From: Ancistrus triradiatus
Taxonomy: Eukaryota; Chordata; Actinopteri; Siluriformes; Loricariidae
DNA: 64,000 bases
Reading direction: 5' to 3'
Assembly: GCA_025084515.1 (NCBI GenBank)
Contig: JAJAGP010000371.1
Coordinates: 62,001 to 126,000 of the forward strand
The notes below the pieces were generated by a model. The model was given only the letters and a program-made list of their open reading frames with translations. It made no database searches and had not been told where the DNA came from. Positions within the stretch are counted from its first letter, which is position 1. Each line of letters begins with the position of its first letter. The position numbers and the translations under genes are program-made. This document shows positions 22,721 to 33,560 of the stretch, one piece after another.

Positions 22721-23760
22721 TACCTTGCATAAGTATGCATCCCCAATGCCCACATATATGTTTTATCTTGTGATTATGTTTGAATAAGGTTTGAACATCT
22801 GTCTGTCTGTCTGAAATGTTTGATCATTCTTCTGGCCAAAATTGCTTAAGCTACTTTTTGGTGAACACTAATTTTCAAATCTTGCCACAGATTCTCAGTC
22901 AGCTTAAGGCCTGTTATTGCTATAGCTTTTGAACCACCCCTGTGTAGTTTGGGCAGTATGCTTAGTATGTTTCGTTGTCTTGATGGAAGGCGAACTTCCG
23001 CCTTAGTCACAAGCCTCTTGCAGACTGAAACAGGTTGCCCTGTATTTGACACAGTCTATTTTGCATTGAACTCTAATCAGTTTTCCAGTCCCTGTAAATG
23101 GAAAAAAGCATGATGGTGTTCTCAGTTGATGAGCAGTGTTTAGTTTGGGCTTTACATAATGCTTTGGCCAAAAAAGTACCCTCTTTTCCCCAAGAAGTTT
23201 GCTGAGTCTCCAACATGCCTTTTGGCAATTACCAAATGTGATTTCTTTTTTCTTGACACTCTTCCATAAAGCCCTGGAAATAGTTGATTTGTGCACAGCT
23301 TTTCTCAACTCAGCTGCAGATTTTACAGCTCGTGCAGAGCAATCTTTTGCCTCTTGGTTACTTCTCTGATTATGGCCCCCCTTAATCGGTCATTGATTTT
23401 GATGGACGCACCTTGTCTAAGCAGAGTCACGATTGTGCCATATTCTTCCATTTCTTATTAATGGAGTTAATGCTGTGTGGAGTGTTCAAAGTTTGGGATT
23501 TTTTTATAAATCACACCCTGAACGATACTTTTCTATAAATTTAACCCTGACTTGTTTCAGTACCTCTGTGGTTTTCATGATGTTTGTTTTGGTTACGCTC
23601 TCAAACTCAAGGTATATTTATATTGAGATCATATGACACTTTAATTGCACACAGGTGGGCCCTATTAAATTAATTAGGAGACTTCTGGTGGTAATTGTTT
23701 GCACAGCAATGTTTTCACAGCAATGGGGGTGCATACTTAATCAATCACAACTTCACATGT
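22721..23760 (-). mobile_element. Tc1-like element, family F, degraded
   Basis: Left end TACCTTGCATAAGTATGCAT. Near 23725 the sequence GGGGGTGCATACTTAATC is an imperfect inverted counterpart. On the minus strand a transposase can be followed in pieces from ATG 23578-23576, with HTH-side residues HKSTISRALWKS, then GTGKLIRVQCKID and ENLWQDLKISVH. The last piece corresponds to the block around the catalytic Glu. The central catalytic part is mostly missing. Confidence 0.65.
22860..23578 (-). pseudogene. Tc1 transposase pseudogene (family F)
   Basis: Broken minus-strand frames encode VTLLRQGASIKINDRLRGA, then AELRKAVHKSTISRALWK, then a piece with FTGTGKLIRV, then LTENLWQDLKISVH. The order agrees with a Tc1-type enzyme. 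The two Asp blocks are not recognisable and the region between GTGKL and NLW is deleted. Confidence 0.6.
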
Positions 23761-23969
23761 GAGTAACTCTACAAACTTCAGTTTCCACACACGTCAGTAT
23801 TACAGACTACTTTGTGTAGATGCAGTCCGGGGGTTTGGTTCCCTTTGGATATCAAAATCTGTGTATGCTCAAGTCCCTTATATAGAATGGCCTAGTATTT
23901 GCATATAGCCTAATGTATGCACATTCTCCTGTTTACTTTAAACCAACTAGATTACTTATAATAACTAAA

Positions 23970-24448
23970 TGATTACAGGTGTGGTCTGATTCTTGCCAAT
24001 GAATCTTGCCACAACAGGGCATAAAATTGCTTCCCTGCTGCTCTACAAAAAAGACTACTTTTGGGTAATGTACCTCTTGGTGAGAGATTATTGACTGCTA
24101 GACACAGACACAACTCCCACAGTTTTGTTCTCCACCATTCAGACACAGGTGGCATCTTCACTACACACACCTTTACAGGCCCAGCTGCAACATATGTGGG
24201 CAAATGTCCCGCAGGACACCATACGGAACCTGTATGCCTCCATGCCCAACTGTATCTCATCTTGTATCCAGGCTAGAGGTGGTTCAACAAGGTACTAGAG
24301 CCTCATTTCAATTGTAATTTTCCCCAATAAACATTTTGCTCTAATATTGTTATCACTTACATACTGTATATCATCATTACATTCATACATATAAAGTTTC
24401 ATTCAATCCCAACAACTCCTCCTTGGTTATTTTTGTCAATGAGTGTAG
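23970..24448 (+). mobile_element. Tc1/mariner-type fragment, family H
   Basis: At 24183-24293 an open stretch encodes QLQHMWANVPQDTIRNLYAS and ends QARGGSTRY followed by TAG, the C-terminus of a mariner/Tc1-type transposase. It is followed by an end-like GGTTATTTTTGTCAATGAG and GTGTA. The upstream catalytic part is lost. It lies between family F sequence and another F-like end at about 24776. Confidence 0.6.
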
Positions 24449-24739
24449 TTTGTTCAATTGTATTGCTTAGGGAATAATTACCAGAAAAAGTGAGAATGAA
24501 CGAGACATGAGGTGAACAGAACTTGAAGTATGACTGATAGAGAGAGAGACTGAAGATTAGGGAAATTACACTTCAGTATGGTATGCCCACTTTATTTATA
24601 TAGCACAGTAAACTCAGGTTTTGCTTTTTGGAACTTTCAGAACTTTAAAAAAAAAATTTCTATCTGTGGATATGGACTCCGATTGCAATTCTAGTTAAAT
24701 TTATATCAATTCCAGCGTGTAACAATACAAAATGTGGAA

Positions 24740-24776
24740 AAGTTTAAGGGTGGCGAATAGTTATGCAAGGCACTGT
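24740..24776. repeat. isolated Tc1-type terminal end
   Basis: GGTGGCGAATAGTTATGCAA continuing GGCACTGTA matches the ends of family F-like Tc1 elements. It may be the displaced right end of the element that begins at 22721. Confidence 0.5.
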
Positions 24777-25039
24777 ATCTTGATCACATTTTCGTTACTT
24801 GTCTGTAAACATTCCCTGTAAAATGTTTATCCCAAACAAATGTTAATTTTTTAAAGAAAATCCCAAATCCCATTTTTGTGGTATCAAACAAAAAATGCAT
24901 GCAGTAGTGATTGCAAGAGCCCAGAAGTAATGTCCTCGAAACCTTCTTTCCTTATTATTTAGGTTAAGGTAGAGTGACATGGCAGAGTGGATACCAAGTA
25001 ACTTGTTGGAAGAAATCTTTTATTTTTGGTGTTTTAATA

Positions 25040-25260
25040 ATCAATAATTTAAAAAAAGCCAAACTAAACAAAGACAAGTTTTGGTCCATAATTACTTCAA
25101 GAAATGATGGTCGATCATTTAGGGAGATAGCAAAAGTTCTGAAAGTTTCAACAAGTGCAGTGACCAAAACTTTCAAAAAAAAGACTTTTAAGTAGAAGGA
25201 AAGAAAGATCAAGTGCTACCTCTGCTGCAGATGCCTAGCATATTAGAGTCACTAGCTTAT
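25040..25260 (+). pseudogene. Tc1 transposase HTH remnant
   Basis: Encodes WSIITSRNDGRSFREIAKVL and then KVSTSAVTKTFKKK, a helix-turn-helix of the Tc1 type. After a stop the sequence resembles the RSSATSA and HIRVTSL spacer common in these enzymes. About 120 bases later a CCAAACTTTTGAGTGGTAC end follows (25397-25415), probably the right end of the same deleted element. Confidence 0.55.
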
Positions 25261-25529
25261 TAAACACTTCACGATGCTTTAGCAGCAAACAACTCAATAT
25301 CATTTGTAATATTTTATATTCTCATTGTCTTTTTTGGCAACTGTAAGGTAAATAAAATGGCTAATGTAAAGAAAATAAATTAATAGCCGGTGTGTCCAAA
25401 CTTTTGAGTGGTACCAATTAGCCATAGAATAAAAACTACTGACAAGAGAATAACATTGACAGTATAATGCACTGGGCAATGGGAAACATTGGGTTCTGGT
25501 ATTCCTGTGGAAATGTTTTGGGCACCTAA

Positions 25530-25715
25530 CACCTACATAAACATTGTTGCAGACCAAATACACCCCTTCATGGCAACTGTATTCCCTAATGGGAGTGGCA
25601 TCTCTTTGCAGGATAATGTACCCAGCTGCAAAAATTGTTCAGGATTGGCTTGAGGAAAATGACAAAGAGTTGTTGACTTGGCCTCCGAAAGTCCCTTGAT
25701 TTCAAACTATGAAAC
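25530..25715 (+). mobile_element. Tc1/IS630-type fragment, family E
   Basis: Encodes, with frameshift, QDN-type residues and then AAKIVQDWLEENDKELLTWP, the stretch between the second Asp and the catalytic Glu. The fragment ends as it meets the next Tc1 relic. Confidence 0.6.
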
Positions 25716-26405
25716 CAGATTATTACTACCACTATGTTCCACAGATGGGGTAAGTTATATCATCTGTTCACACAATGCTTTTTCCAATAACCATATGGTT
25801 TATTGAGATATTAGGCAAACTAGAACTGTTCTTATTGGACTGCCATGCACACCATTGTTGTTCTCCTGATGGTAGACTCATGAACATTAACATAAGTCAA
25901 TTTGAGAGTGGCCTTTAGTTGCTTAGTATTTACCCAGGGTCCCAACAGCTTGGCGTTGGAGTAATCTTGACTGTTCGACTACTGTTGGGGAGGGTACTGT
26001 TGGTCTTGAACTACCTCCATTTGTAAATATCCAAACACTTTAAAGATAGTTTTGTAACCTTTTCCAGCCTTTCTGAAGTCCTCAGAAATCTCCTTAGTTT
26101 TCACGTGTGAAGAGCAGACTTTGATAGATTTGTGTTCTTTAAATAGAACCGTGTGCTCAATCACAACTGATTGTAATCAATTTGATTACAAACACTTGAC
26201 TCTAATTTCACCTTCAAATGAACTGCTAATCATTGAGGTTTCCATACTTTTGCAACTCATAGGTATGTAATATTGGATTATGTTCCTCAATAAATAAACA
26301 ACCATGTCCAATATTTTGTCTTATTTGTTTAATTGGGTTCTGTAGATCTACTCTAAGGACTCGTGTGAAAATCTGATGATGTTTCAGATCATATTTATTG
26401 AGAAA
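25716..26405 (-). mobile_element. Tc1-like element, family A, old degraded copy
   Basis: Parallel to 41613-43168 on the minus strand but far more diverged, with many small deletions. Recognisable landmarks are TACCACTATGTTCCACAGAT at 25727, the HTH region near 25850-26040 and the terminal repeat part at 26250-26400. The start region is deleted. It is clearly older than the 41613 copy. Confidence 0.75.
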
Positions 26406-27599
26406 TAGGGTTCTTGGGCTGAAGGACAGGAAAATCTGCAGCTGCTTTTTTAATGTTGTGTTTCATTACAAATCACTTCCAGATTACTCTCTTGATAAAA
26501 ACAAAGTTGTTTGCAGCCACTGCCAGAGTGAATTTATCACCAAAGTACATCGAGTCTCGGGTATCATTTACAAGCACAACACACTACAGTTGCTGACAAG
26601 AACATCATCATCAGTACGAGATCAAAACACATTTTGGCAGGTAGGACTTTGTGAAGAAGAATCCTTAATGTTTCTATCCTGGTTTTTAAATGTAAAGCTT
26701 TAATATGCTTAAAATGTCTTATGGACAATAAGAAAGGTGGCAGGTTTCATGTTTTGGTGAAATGTGCTGTAAGCAAACAACATACGATATGAAGAAAATA
26801 TTGCTTTTGAATAAGTAAAACGTAATAAATGTATTTTGTTGAAAGCTGTCATATTCAAGCAAGCAAAAACACACTTTAAAATGTTAAGCTCCCCACCCCC
26901 ATGCTTTTTTTTCATATTCTCCTTTTGTTACAATGTTAAAAATTATTGAGGCCTTAAAGTCCCAAAAAGCAACTTGTAGTAGAAATGATCCATACACCAT
27001 ACCACTCACTTCTATTACACAGACAACCATACCACAGTTCAAATATAATTCAATTAAAATGTAGGTTGTAATATTAAATAATAATTATTTTACAGAAGAG
27101 CAGTAGTTCTTAACATTTTTAAGGCAATGGCCCCTCCTCAGAAAAAGCACAACCCCAAACTAGAAAACGTTGGATCATGTGGAAACGACTTGGAAAATGC
27201 AAATAAAAAAACAAAAACAAAACATGCAGTGTTCCTTACATTTCCCTTAACTTTTCTTTCATTGCAGACAGTATGAACCCAAGATCAACTTGCTAATAAT
27301 CCATTCCTGCATTTCAGGCCTGCAATACATTCCAAAAAAGTAGTTATGTAGGCTAGTAATGAGGTAAAAAACTAAATAATGATGATGATTCAAACAGAAG
27401 ATGCCAATAGGTGATTATAATCATGATTTAATACAAAAGCAGCATCCACGAAAGGCTGAGTCTCTGAGGAGTAAAGATGGGCAGAGGATCTCCAATTTAT
27501 CAACAATGGATGTTCATTAACAAATTAAATTACGTTGACCAGAAAGAACCTGAAATATCTTGGGTTCATATCGTCTGCAATTAAATAAAAGTCAAAGGA
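26406..27599. other. intergenic, no gene seen
   Basis: No recognised repeat or coding region. This is the interval between the last Tc1 relic and the presumed 3' end of the teneurin gene. Confidence 0.4.
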
Positions 27600-29724
27600 A
27601 ATCTAATGAACAATGAACTGTATATAATTTTTATTTGAGTAAGTTTATAACTCTGTGGACCACAGGTTAAGGAACCCTGCTTTAGGGTATAAGGCAATTT
27701 GCATATTGATAGTGTAAAAGAAACCTAATATAGCATTAAAGTCACAGTGACATTAAATAAATGTAAACACAAAATATTCTTTATTTTCTTCCCCTTTTTC
27801 ACCTAAAGACTACACAGATTTACTGCTGTAGCTCTAAAAGGTATCTACATTGGCATTTTATTTACAGCTCATGTCTCGTCCTCTTATTTACAGTTCCAAA
27901 GAGAAGCGTTAGAAACACAGTGTTGAGAAACCAAAAACCAACCAAACAAAAAACAAAATCCAAATTAGTCCAGAACTTTAGAAATTAATTACAGCCTCAC
28001 AACACAGTTCTCAGTCACCACAATGCAGTGCTATCTTGGTTGAAATTGTTTATGTTTTTTTTAAACACAGCAACGTAACATCACCGTATCCCACATCAAA
28101 TCAAAATCCAAATAAAAAATATGCTCGACATTATCATACAGGTTGAGATCACTGAAGGACTTTCCATACCTCCTTCCTCAGTCACACAAAAACAGCGACA
28201 TGGGAGGTGGGTCTTGCACCTCAAAACCATATCCAACACATTACGACCAGTTTGTTCCATCTTAGATGTTTTTAAAAACCAGAGAATGGCTACACTGGAT
28301 GTACTCAGAAGTTCAGTAGGTAGTTATGCTGTAGGACACACAAGAAGCAGGAATTTACATCCACATGGAGGGTTGCCAGATTGGCATTTTTTCTGCCCTC
28401 TGCTTGTAGAGGGGAAGTTACACCCCTGCAGGCCCTAATGCATCTCAGGCAGCTGTGGGACTCAGCAGGGTCTCGTCTTTCATATCCAGGGCACTTAAGA
28501 TTCTGACCCTCAGGCGTCCCACTGGGGTTTAAATCTGTCCTTAGCCCTGTTGCTAGCACAACACAACTCGAACGAAGGGAAAGCTTACATCTGAGGGCAT
28601 GTTTTAGTAATGTGCTTTTTCAAATGTTGGTTTTTAAAAGCGCATTACTAAAATAAATACTGTCTTCATGAACAGTAACAGTTAAAGCGTATTAAAATCT
28701 TTTTCAATCAGTACAAAAACCAAACTGATTCATTTTAACCGAGTGACATTCCCAAACATACAGGTATATACACATATACTTTATTCCATGTGTTTGAACA
28801 CTAGGCATTGTTCAAGTACAACAATTAGCAATCCATGGGACAACAGTTCACATTTTGGTAATGTATTAACATTAGTTACACTGTTCTTTCATACATGAAG
28901 CGATGAAATCGATTTTGGAGTAACTATTTTAGTAAAATAGTCATTCCATTATTTTAAAGTGACATTTTTAATAGCATCACTGAAGGTGAGTACAATGGGG
29001 GACTACGTTCTGTCACTTTTTTTTTCTTTTTTTACGTTTTCACATTGATCTGTTCACACTGTGAGCATGCCCTCTCTGATTCCCTTCCTTTATCAATTGG
29101 TCAAATTCCGATATTAAAAAAATACTAGGGAAGGCAAGCATTCCTGAAAGGGCACACGATGCTAAGTCAAGAGTTGAGAATGATAAAAGGGAGTGGGTTG
29201 GTCAGGAGCCTGAATGACAGACACTGATGTCCTTGTTTGTGTGGCAGGCCTTCAAGTATAAAAGAAGTGATTTAAAAAAATGTCTCTCCTTGGCTGTGGG
29301 GTGAAAAAAGGCAGGATGGAGTGAAGCTGAATGCCTATCTGCTCACTTGACAGCAGGACCAGCCAGTGATCAAAACGCATTAGCAGCCATCTTCCAAGAT
29401 CCCTTTGAGCTGACCTGCAGAGAGGCAGTCAGACTTAACGAACCAATATTACCCAAAAGCCATCCCTCAATTAAATAACCAATGGTACCTATATGCCATT
29501 CCAGCACCTCACTTGGAGGACATAGACGGTAAAGCAATTCCATAGAAACGAAAAGAGCAATCAAATGTCAGTGCAGTGCAACTGCTTGCAAACATACGGG
29601 TCTCTTTTTTTTAAAATAGCGTAGTCCAAAGAAAGAAAAACAAAACCAAACTTAAAGTGGTCACTTGTCTTTGGCAAGAAGTCCTGGACGCTAAGCCTGA
29701 GCGGGGCTTGCCATCATGTGCGTG
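27600..29724 (-). other. tenm4: probable tenm4 3' UTR and gene end
   Basis: The sequence immediately downstream of the stop contains no recognised transposon for about 2 kb, unlike most of the window. It holds several AATAAA signals on the minus strand (TTTATT on the plus strand at 28780-28785, 27857-27862 and 27780-27785). A short pyrimidine-rich tract lies at about 29018-29036 and T-rich runs are present. This would suit a 3' UTR of about 0.9 to 2 kb with alternative poly(A) sites, but no transcript evidence is available and the true end is unknown. Reading frames here are short and have no recognisable product. Confidence 0.4.
28780..28785 (-). terminator. candidate poly(A) signal AATAAA
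   Basis: A canonical hexamer on the strand of the teneurin gene, about 940 bases after the stop codon. It is the first one downstream that I found. It competes with similar hexamers at 27862-27857 and 27785-27780. Position and sequence are all that support it. Confidence 0.3.
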
Positions 29725-30483
29725 TCACCTGCGGCCCATCTCGCTCTGCCTCAGGAAGTGGATGTTGCTAACGCTGTCGGCCAACTCTGGAAACTGGTCC
29801 ACCGGCACCACGTAGTAACCGTCGTAGCCCTGCACGCGGCCCGTGCCGAACAGCTGTTGCCTCTCAGTGTCCGTCCAGAGGCGTGTACCGTCCTCACCCT
29901 GGCGCATTCTGTGACGCTCACGGTTCCAGGCAGCTGCCACGACTCTTTGGCGAGTCAGCTCAAGAACACGGGCCTTCTCCTCGTCCACACTGCTGCCGTA
30001 GCGAACGTTCAGGCACAGCGTGCCGTGCTGCAGCTGCACGTCTGTGATGCGCCGTGCGCGACCTCCTAGCACCGCGTTCACCTGCTGCACTGTCACGTTG
30101 GTTCCCGACTCCAGCATTCGCCGGCCCACCGTCATGCCCAGCAGAGCCAAGTCGGCCTCTGCGGGAGAGGACTTCACAAAGTAGTGCGTGTCAGTGCCGG
30201 CGATTGTAAAGTGAAGATCTTCCAGGTAGACAGACTGGTCCAGGATAGCAGCTAACCGCCGCCCGTCCTCGCTGGCCAGGCTGATGATGTCGGCGTTCAC
30301 ACGGCCTTCTCGGATAGCTAGCTTAACTCCCTTGCCGAAGATCGAAGGTCCCGAAGCAAAGAATATGCGGACTGGCGACTGCGGGCAGCCAGCACCACTC
30401 GCTCTGTAGATTTGGTCAAATCGTTCCAAGTGGACAAAGGACTTGAGCTGTCTCTGGACCTCACACTGCACTCCCAGTACAGA
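29725..30483 (-). CDS. tenm4: teneurin-4-like, terminal exon (Tox-GHH-like domain and TCAP)
   Basis: The last coding exon: 252 codons plus TGA at 29727-29725. The acceptor is GTTTGTGTTTGCAG, then TCT GTA CTG GGA (S V L G), phase 0, joining STK to [16 protein letters not shown]. An apparent longer reading frame 5' of the acceptor is intron. The exon encodes the C-terminal globular region outside the barrel. It includes [46 protein letters not shown] and the teneurin C-terminal associated peptide ending RQSEMGRR. It is richer in GC and CpG than the flanking introns. Compared with remembered TENM4, it appears to diverge more than the four upstream exons. Assignment to a teneurin is certain. A retained fish-specific duplicate of tenm4 cannot be excluded. 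Confidence 0.93.
   Translation of the reverse strand, partial: SVLGVQCEVQRQLKSFVHLERFDQIYRASGAGCPQSPVRIFFASGPSIFGKGVKLAIREGRVNADIISLASEDGRRLAAILDQSVYLEDLHFTIAGTDTHYFVKSSPAEADLALLGMTVGRRMLESGTNVTVQQVNAVLGGRARRITDVQLQHGTLCLNVRYGSSVDEEKARVLELTRQRVVAAAWNRERHRMRQGEDGTRLWTDTERQQLFGTGRVQGYDGYYVVPVDQFPELADSVSNIHFLRQSEMGRR
29728..29859 (-). other. tenm4: TCAP-encoding segment of the teneurin terminal exon
   Basis: The last 44 residues before the stop correspond to the teneurin C-terminal associated peptide, a CRF-like peptide reported to act as a latrophilin ligand and stress modulator when released. The segment starts at [17 protein letters not shown] and ends [14 protein letters not shown]. The terminal GRR resembles an amidation and dibasic signal, as in other TCAPs. 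A preceding run containing RLWTDTERQ provides single basic sites for possible processing. The middle ([15 protein letters not shown]) reads more like remembered TCAP-1 and TCAP-3 than TCAP-4, while the tail matches TCAP-4. Release as a free peptide is inference. Confidence 0.7.
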
Positions 30484-30540
30484 CTGCAAACACAAACACA
30501 GAACAGATGCATTTAAAGATCAGAGCTGAAAAACAGTGAG

Positions 30541-31014
30541 TGCGTTTACATGCACTTAATAATCCCATCATTGTGGGATTTCTGCAGTTAGCTGATTATT
30601 CAAGTGGTCATGCATACAGCATACTCCGATCTAGAAATCAGATTAAGTAATCTGATAAAGAGAGCTGGATTTGACTCCAGTAATCGAATTACTCATAGCA
30701 TGTTTACCAGTTACCTGATTTCTTAATCTGACACGGTTCTAAAGAGATGGTTTGTTTGTCCTCTTGTTTCCATTGACTGTGAAATTGACTGACATTAAAT
30801 GCACCACGGAATTAAAGGTTGCGAAAATGAAGAATTTGATTATTTAATATTCAATTTTTAACTTTATGTCATATTTCTGAGAGATAATTGGCTGGTTGCA
30901 AAGTAGAAATACGATTACTATCTGAGTCATGTAAATTCGAAGGTTTCGCATTATCGGATTACTCAAGTAATACCGACAAAATGTATACTAACTATTAAGT
31001 GCATGTAAACACAC
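30541..31014. mobile_element. MITE, family K, copy 1 of a tandem pair
   Basis: Begins TGCGTTTACATGCACTTAAT and ends with the inverted TTAAGTGCATGTAAACACAC. The interior repeats ATCAGATTA-type words. No transposase is encoded. The termini look like those of hAT-type fish MITEs, but the superfamily is not certain. It lies just inside the intron, 57 bases from the terminal-exon acceptor. Confidence 0.65.
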
Positions 31015-31017
31015 TTG

Positions 31018-31603
31018 CATATACATTCACTTAATAATCCGATCCTAATCAGATTTCTGCAGTTATCTGATTATTCAAATGGTCATGTACACAACATACT
31101 CTGATTTTTCAGATTGGATTAAGGTTTAGAAATCAGAGTCCGATAAAGAGAGCTGGATTTTAACTCAGTAATCAGATTTCTCAGTGCATGTATACCATTG
31201 GTCAGATTTCAGTTGGTGTTCTCAGTCTCCACGTGCATGCTAGCATAATCCCACATGGTTGCCAGGTCTGCTTATTCTAAGATACTTTTTCGAAGATTTT
31301 TTGGTCTTCATTTCCATTGACCTGCTGGATTATTTTTCTCATGGGATCTGGCCACCCCGGATAACACAACACGGAATCAAACACAGTGAAACAGCTACCA
31401 AACATTTTGTGGAGACCCTGAAATGCAGTGTATGCTCGAGGAAATTAAGAATTTCATTATTTAATTATTAATGGTAAAAGTCACATCCTTCTGTGAGATT
31501 ATTGGCTGGTTGGAAAGTATAAAGTGCATGTAAACTCGTTGATTGGATTATGGACAAAATCTGATTTGCTGCAGTTATCAGATCATTTAAATGCACTTAA
31601 TAA
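31018..31603. mobile_element. MITE, family K, copy 2 of a tandem pair
   Basis: Same family and orientation as the preceding copy. It starts ATACATTCACTTAATAATCC, shares TTTCTGCAGTTATCTGATTA and GATAAAGAGAGCTGGATTT, and has AAGTGCATGTAAACTCG at 31522-31538 and a further TTAAATGCACTTAATAAC at 31588-31605. Middle parts diverge by indels. Confidence 0.6.
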
Positions 31604-31679
31604 CATCAGGTTACAGTCATAGCTGTGCTACTAAGCTGCTTTCAAAATTTAATGAGTTGCTCAATTCATGGCATTTTAA

Positions 31680-31925
31680 ATTGCACTCCTGATACAGGGA
31701 TGCAGTGGTTAGAAATAGCTGTCTGGAATTTGCATGTTTTCCCTCCCTGTGTCTGTGAAGGTTTTCTCCAGGTCCTCTGGTTTGCATTTGGTCAAAGACA
31801 TGCGTTTGGTCAACTGGCATTTCCAGAGACTCCCAACGTGAGTGTGTGTACATGTGCCCTGAGATGGACTGGCACCCTGTCTGGGGGTTGTTCACACCTT
31901 GTGTCCTGTGCTGCTGAAAAAACCC
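31680..31925 (+). repeat. old dispersed fish repeat (CAGTCCAAAGACATG type)
   Basis: Contains GAATTTGCATGTTTTCCCTC and GAGATGGACTGGCACCCTGT, decayed forms of the repeat at 39551-39862. The overlapping reading frames on both strands are repeat-derived. Confidence 0.5.
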
Positions 31926-32348
31926 CACGTGTCAAAACCCTTAATTGAAATTCAGTAAAACTTAGACCTCAACTGGTAGCTCACCAACTCAGTAGTACCT
32001 TACCCAAACAGATCATAGAGGGTTATTAAAAGTACTCCATGCAGGCAAATAGATGCTAAATCCCCAACCTCATAGTAAATACATACCACAGGCAATTGCT
32101 TTAAATCTACACGTGAAGCCCAGCTTCTCCTTTGATTCATTAAAATGCGCAAATGAAATGTTTACCAAAGTGCCTATTTTATTTATTTATCTCTGTGGAA
32201 TTCAATATTCTAGCAAATCAAATGATCAAATATCTCACTGCAGTGTCATGCTGTTCATTCAATAAACTCAAAACCCTTCCGGTGAACAGAGCAACCTATG
32301 TGCTTTTGAATTTCCTTTGAACACAGAGCTAACAGATGAACCGGATAC

Positions 32349-32350
<2 letters not shown>

Positions 32351-32381
<31 letters not shown>

Positions 32382-32383
32382 CA
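32351..32383. repeat. (TA)n(CA)n microsatellite
   Basis: A TA run followed by CA repeats, at the edge of a Tc1-like fragment. Confidence 0.9.
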
Positions 32384-32385
32384 GC

Positions 32386-33003
32386 CAATGCTCAGTTGGT
32401 ATTAAGAAGCCCAAACTGTACCAAGAATATGTCCCACACACCATTACACCAGCAGCAGCAGCAGCAGCCTGAACTGTTGATTCAAGGCAGGATGAATCGA
32501 TGTTTTCCAAATCCTACCATTCTGATCCTACCATCTGAATGTTGCAGCAGAAATCGAGACTCATCAGTTGCCAATTTTGGTAAGCCCTTGCAAATTGTAG
32601 CCTCAGTTGCCTGTTAGCTGACAGCATTAACACCCGGTGTGGTCTTCTGCTGCTGTAGTTCATCTCCTTCAAGGTTAGAGGTGTGTGTTCAGAGATGCTC
32701 CGCTGTATAGCTTGGTTGTAACAGGTTATTTGAAGTGTCCTGCTAATTCTTATCTGACCTCTGGCATCAACAAGGCATTTTCCCAAGAGAACTGCCACTC
32801 ACTGGATATTTCTCTTTTTTGGACCTTTCTCTGAAAACCCTAGAGATGGCTGTCAATGAAAATCCCAGTAGATCAGCAGTTTCTGAAACACTCAAGCACC
32901 AACAAACATGCCACACTCAAAGTCACTTAAATCACCTCATTCAGAAGCTTGGTTTGAACTTCAGCAGGTCATCTTGACCATGTCTAAATACATATATGCA
33001 CTG
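32386..33003 (-). mobile_element. Tc1/IS630-type fragment, family C
   Basis: The minus strand encodes in broken frames KCLVDARGQIR, NYSSRRPHRVLMLSANRQLR, FARAYQNW and IDSSCLESTVQAAAAAAGV. Together they form the N-terminal to central part of the same transposase family as 17149-18111. The region usually rich in Gly before VMVWG is replaced by an expanded CAG/CTG run coding Ala. The C-terminal part is missing. Confidence 0.75.
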
Positions 33004-33069
33004 AAGATTTGTGAGGTCAGACAGTGACACTGGACAAGAAAAGGTGTTTAATGGGAATGAGGTGACGAC

Positions 33070-33425
33070 TTTGTGCCTTCCAGTCTAGTTATTTCCAACC
33101 AAACTCACCCAACAATGTCTTTTTGGACCTTGCTTTGTGCATTGGGGCACAGTCGCTAGCACAGAAAAGGCCCTTCCCCAAACTGTTAGCACAAATTTGG
33201 AAGCATGTAAATGTTGAAAATGTCTTGGTATGCTAAAGCATTCAGGTCTCCCTTCATCCAGATCTTCATTCATTCAAGGCCAACCCCTGAAAAACAACCT
33301 CAAAAAACCAAATGGCATCCCTCCTCCACCAAACTTTACAGCTGGCACAATGCAGTCACTCAGGTAATGTTCTCCTGGCATTCACCAAACCCAGATATGT
33401 CCAGATAGAGAACCGTGATTCATTA
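33070..33425 (-). mobile_element. Tc1-like fragment, family D (catalytic part)
   Basis: On the minus strand FGEGPFLC and CAPMHKAR correspond to the block around the second catalytic position, where the usual QHDNAP is decayed. Further stretches match the spacer and the WLS..RFT-like region. It belongs with the fragments at 7258 and 57905. Confidence 0.55.
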
Positions 33426-33560
33426 TATATAAACTCCAGCAACACTGCTTTGTCTGATCCAATCGTACCAACAAAAGTGCTGAGAATGATCCACCACCAA
33501 AATAGAAAACAGAATAAAGGGGTCTAACAAAGTGTACAGAGAAACAGATGGACTTTTGTC
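33426..33560. mobile_element. foldback MITE, family G, fragment
   Basis: AACTCCAGCAACACTGCTTT, AATGATCCACCACCAAAATA and GAGAAACAGATGGAC are shared with one arm of the foldback elements at 21789 and 55918. Only part of one arm remains. Confidence 0.65.

Noticed and set aside
24961..25212. Real small gene in the 73-82-codon frames
   Set aside because: The plus frame is a Tc1 HTH remnant and the minus frame is its shadow.
29716..30069. Plus-strand reading frame of 117 codons over the teneurin terminal exon
   Set aside because: It is the antisense of a GC-rich coding exon. The sequence has no recognisable family, and the minus strand clearly codes for teneurin.
31617..31948. Overlapping frames of more than 100 codons on both strands
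   Set aside because: They coincide with a decayed copy of a widespread fish repeat, which explains the openness.
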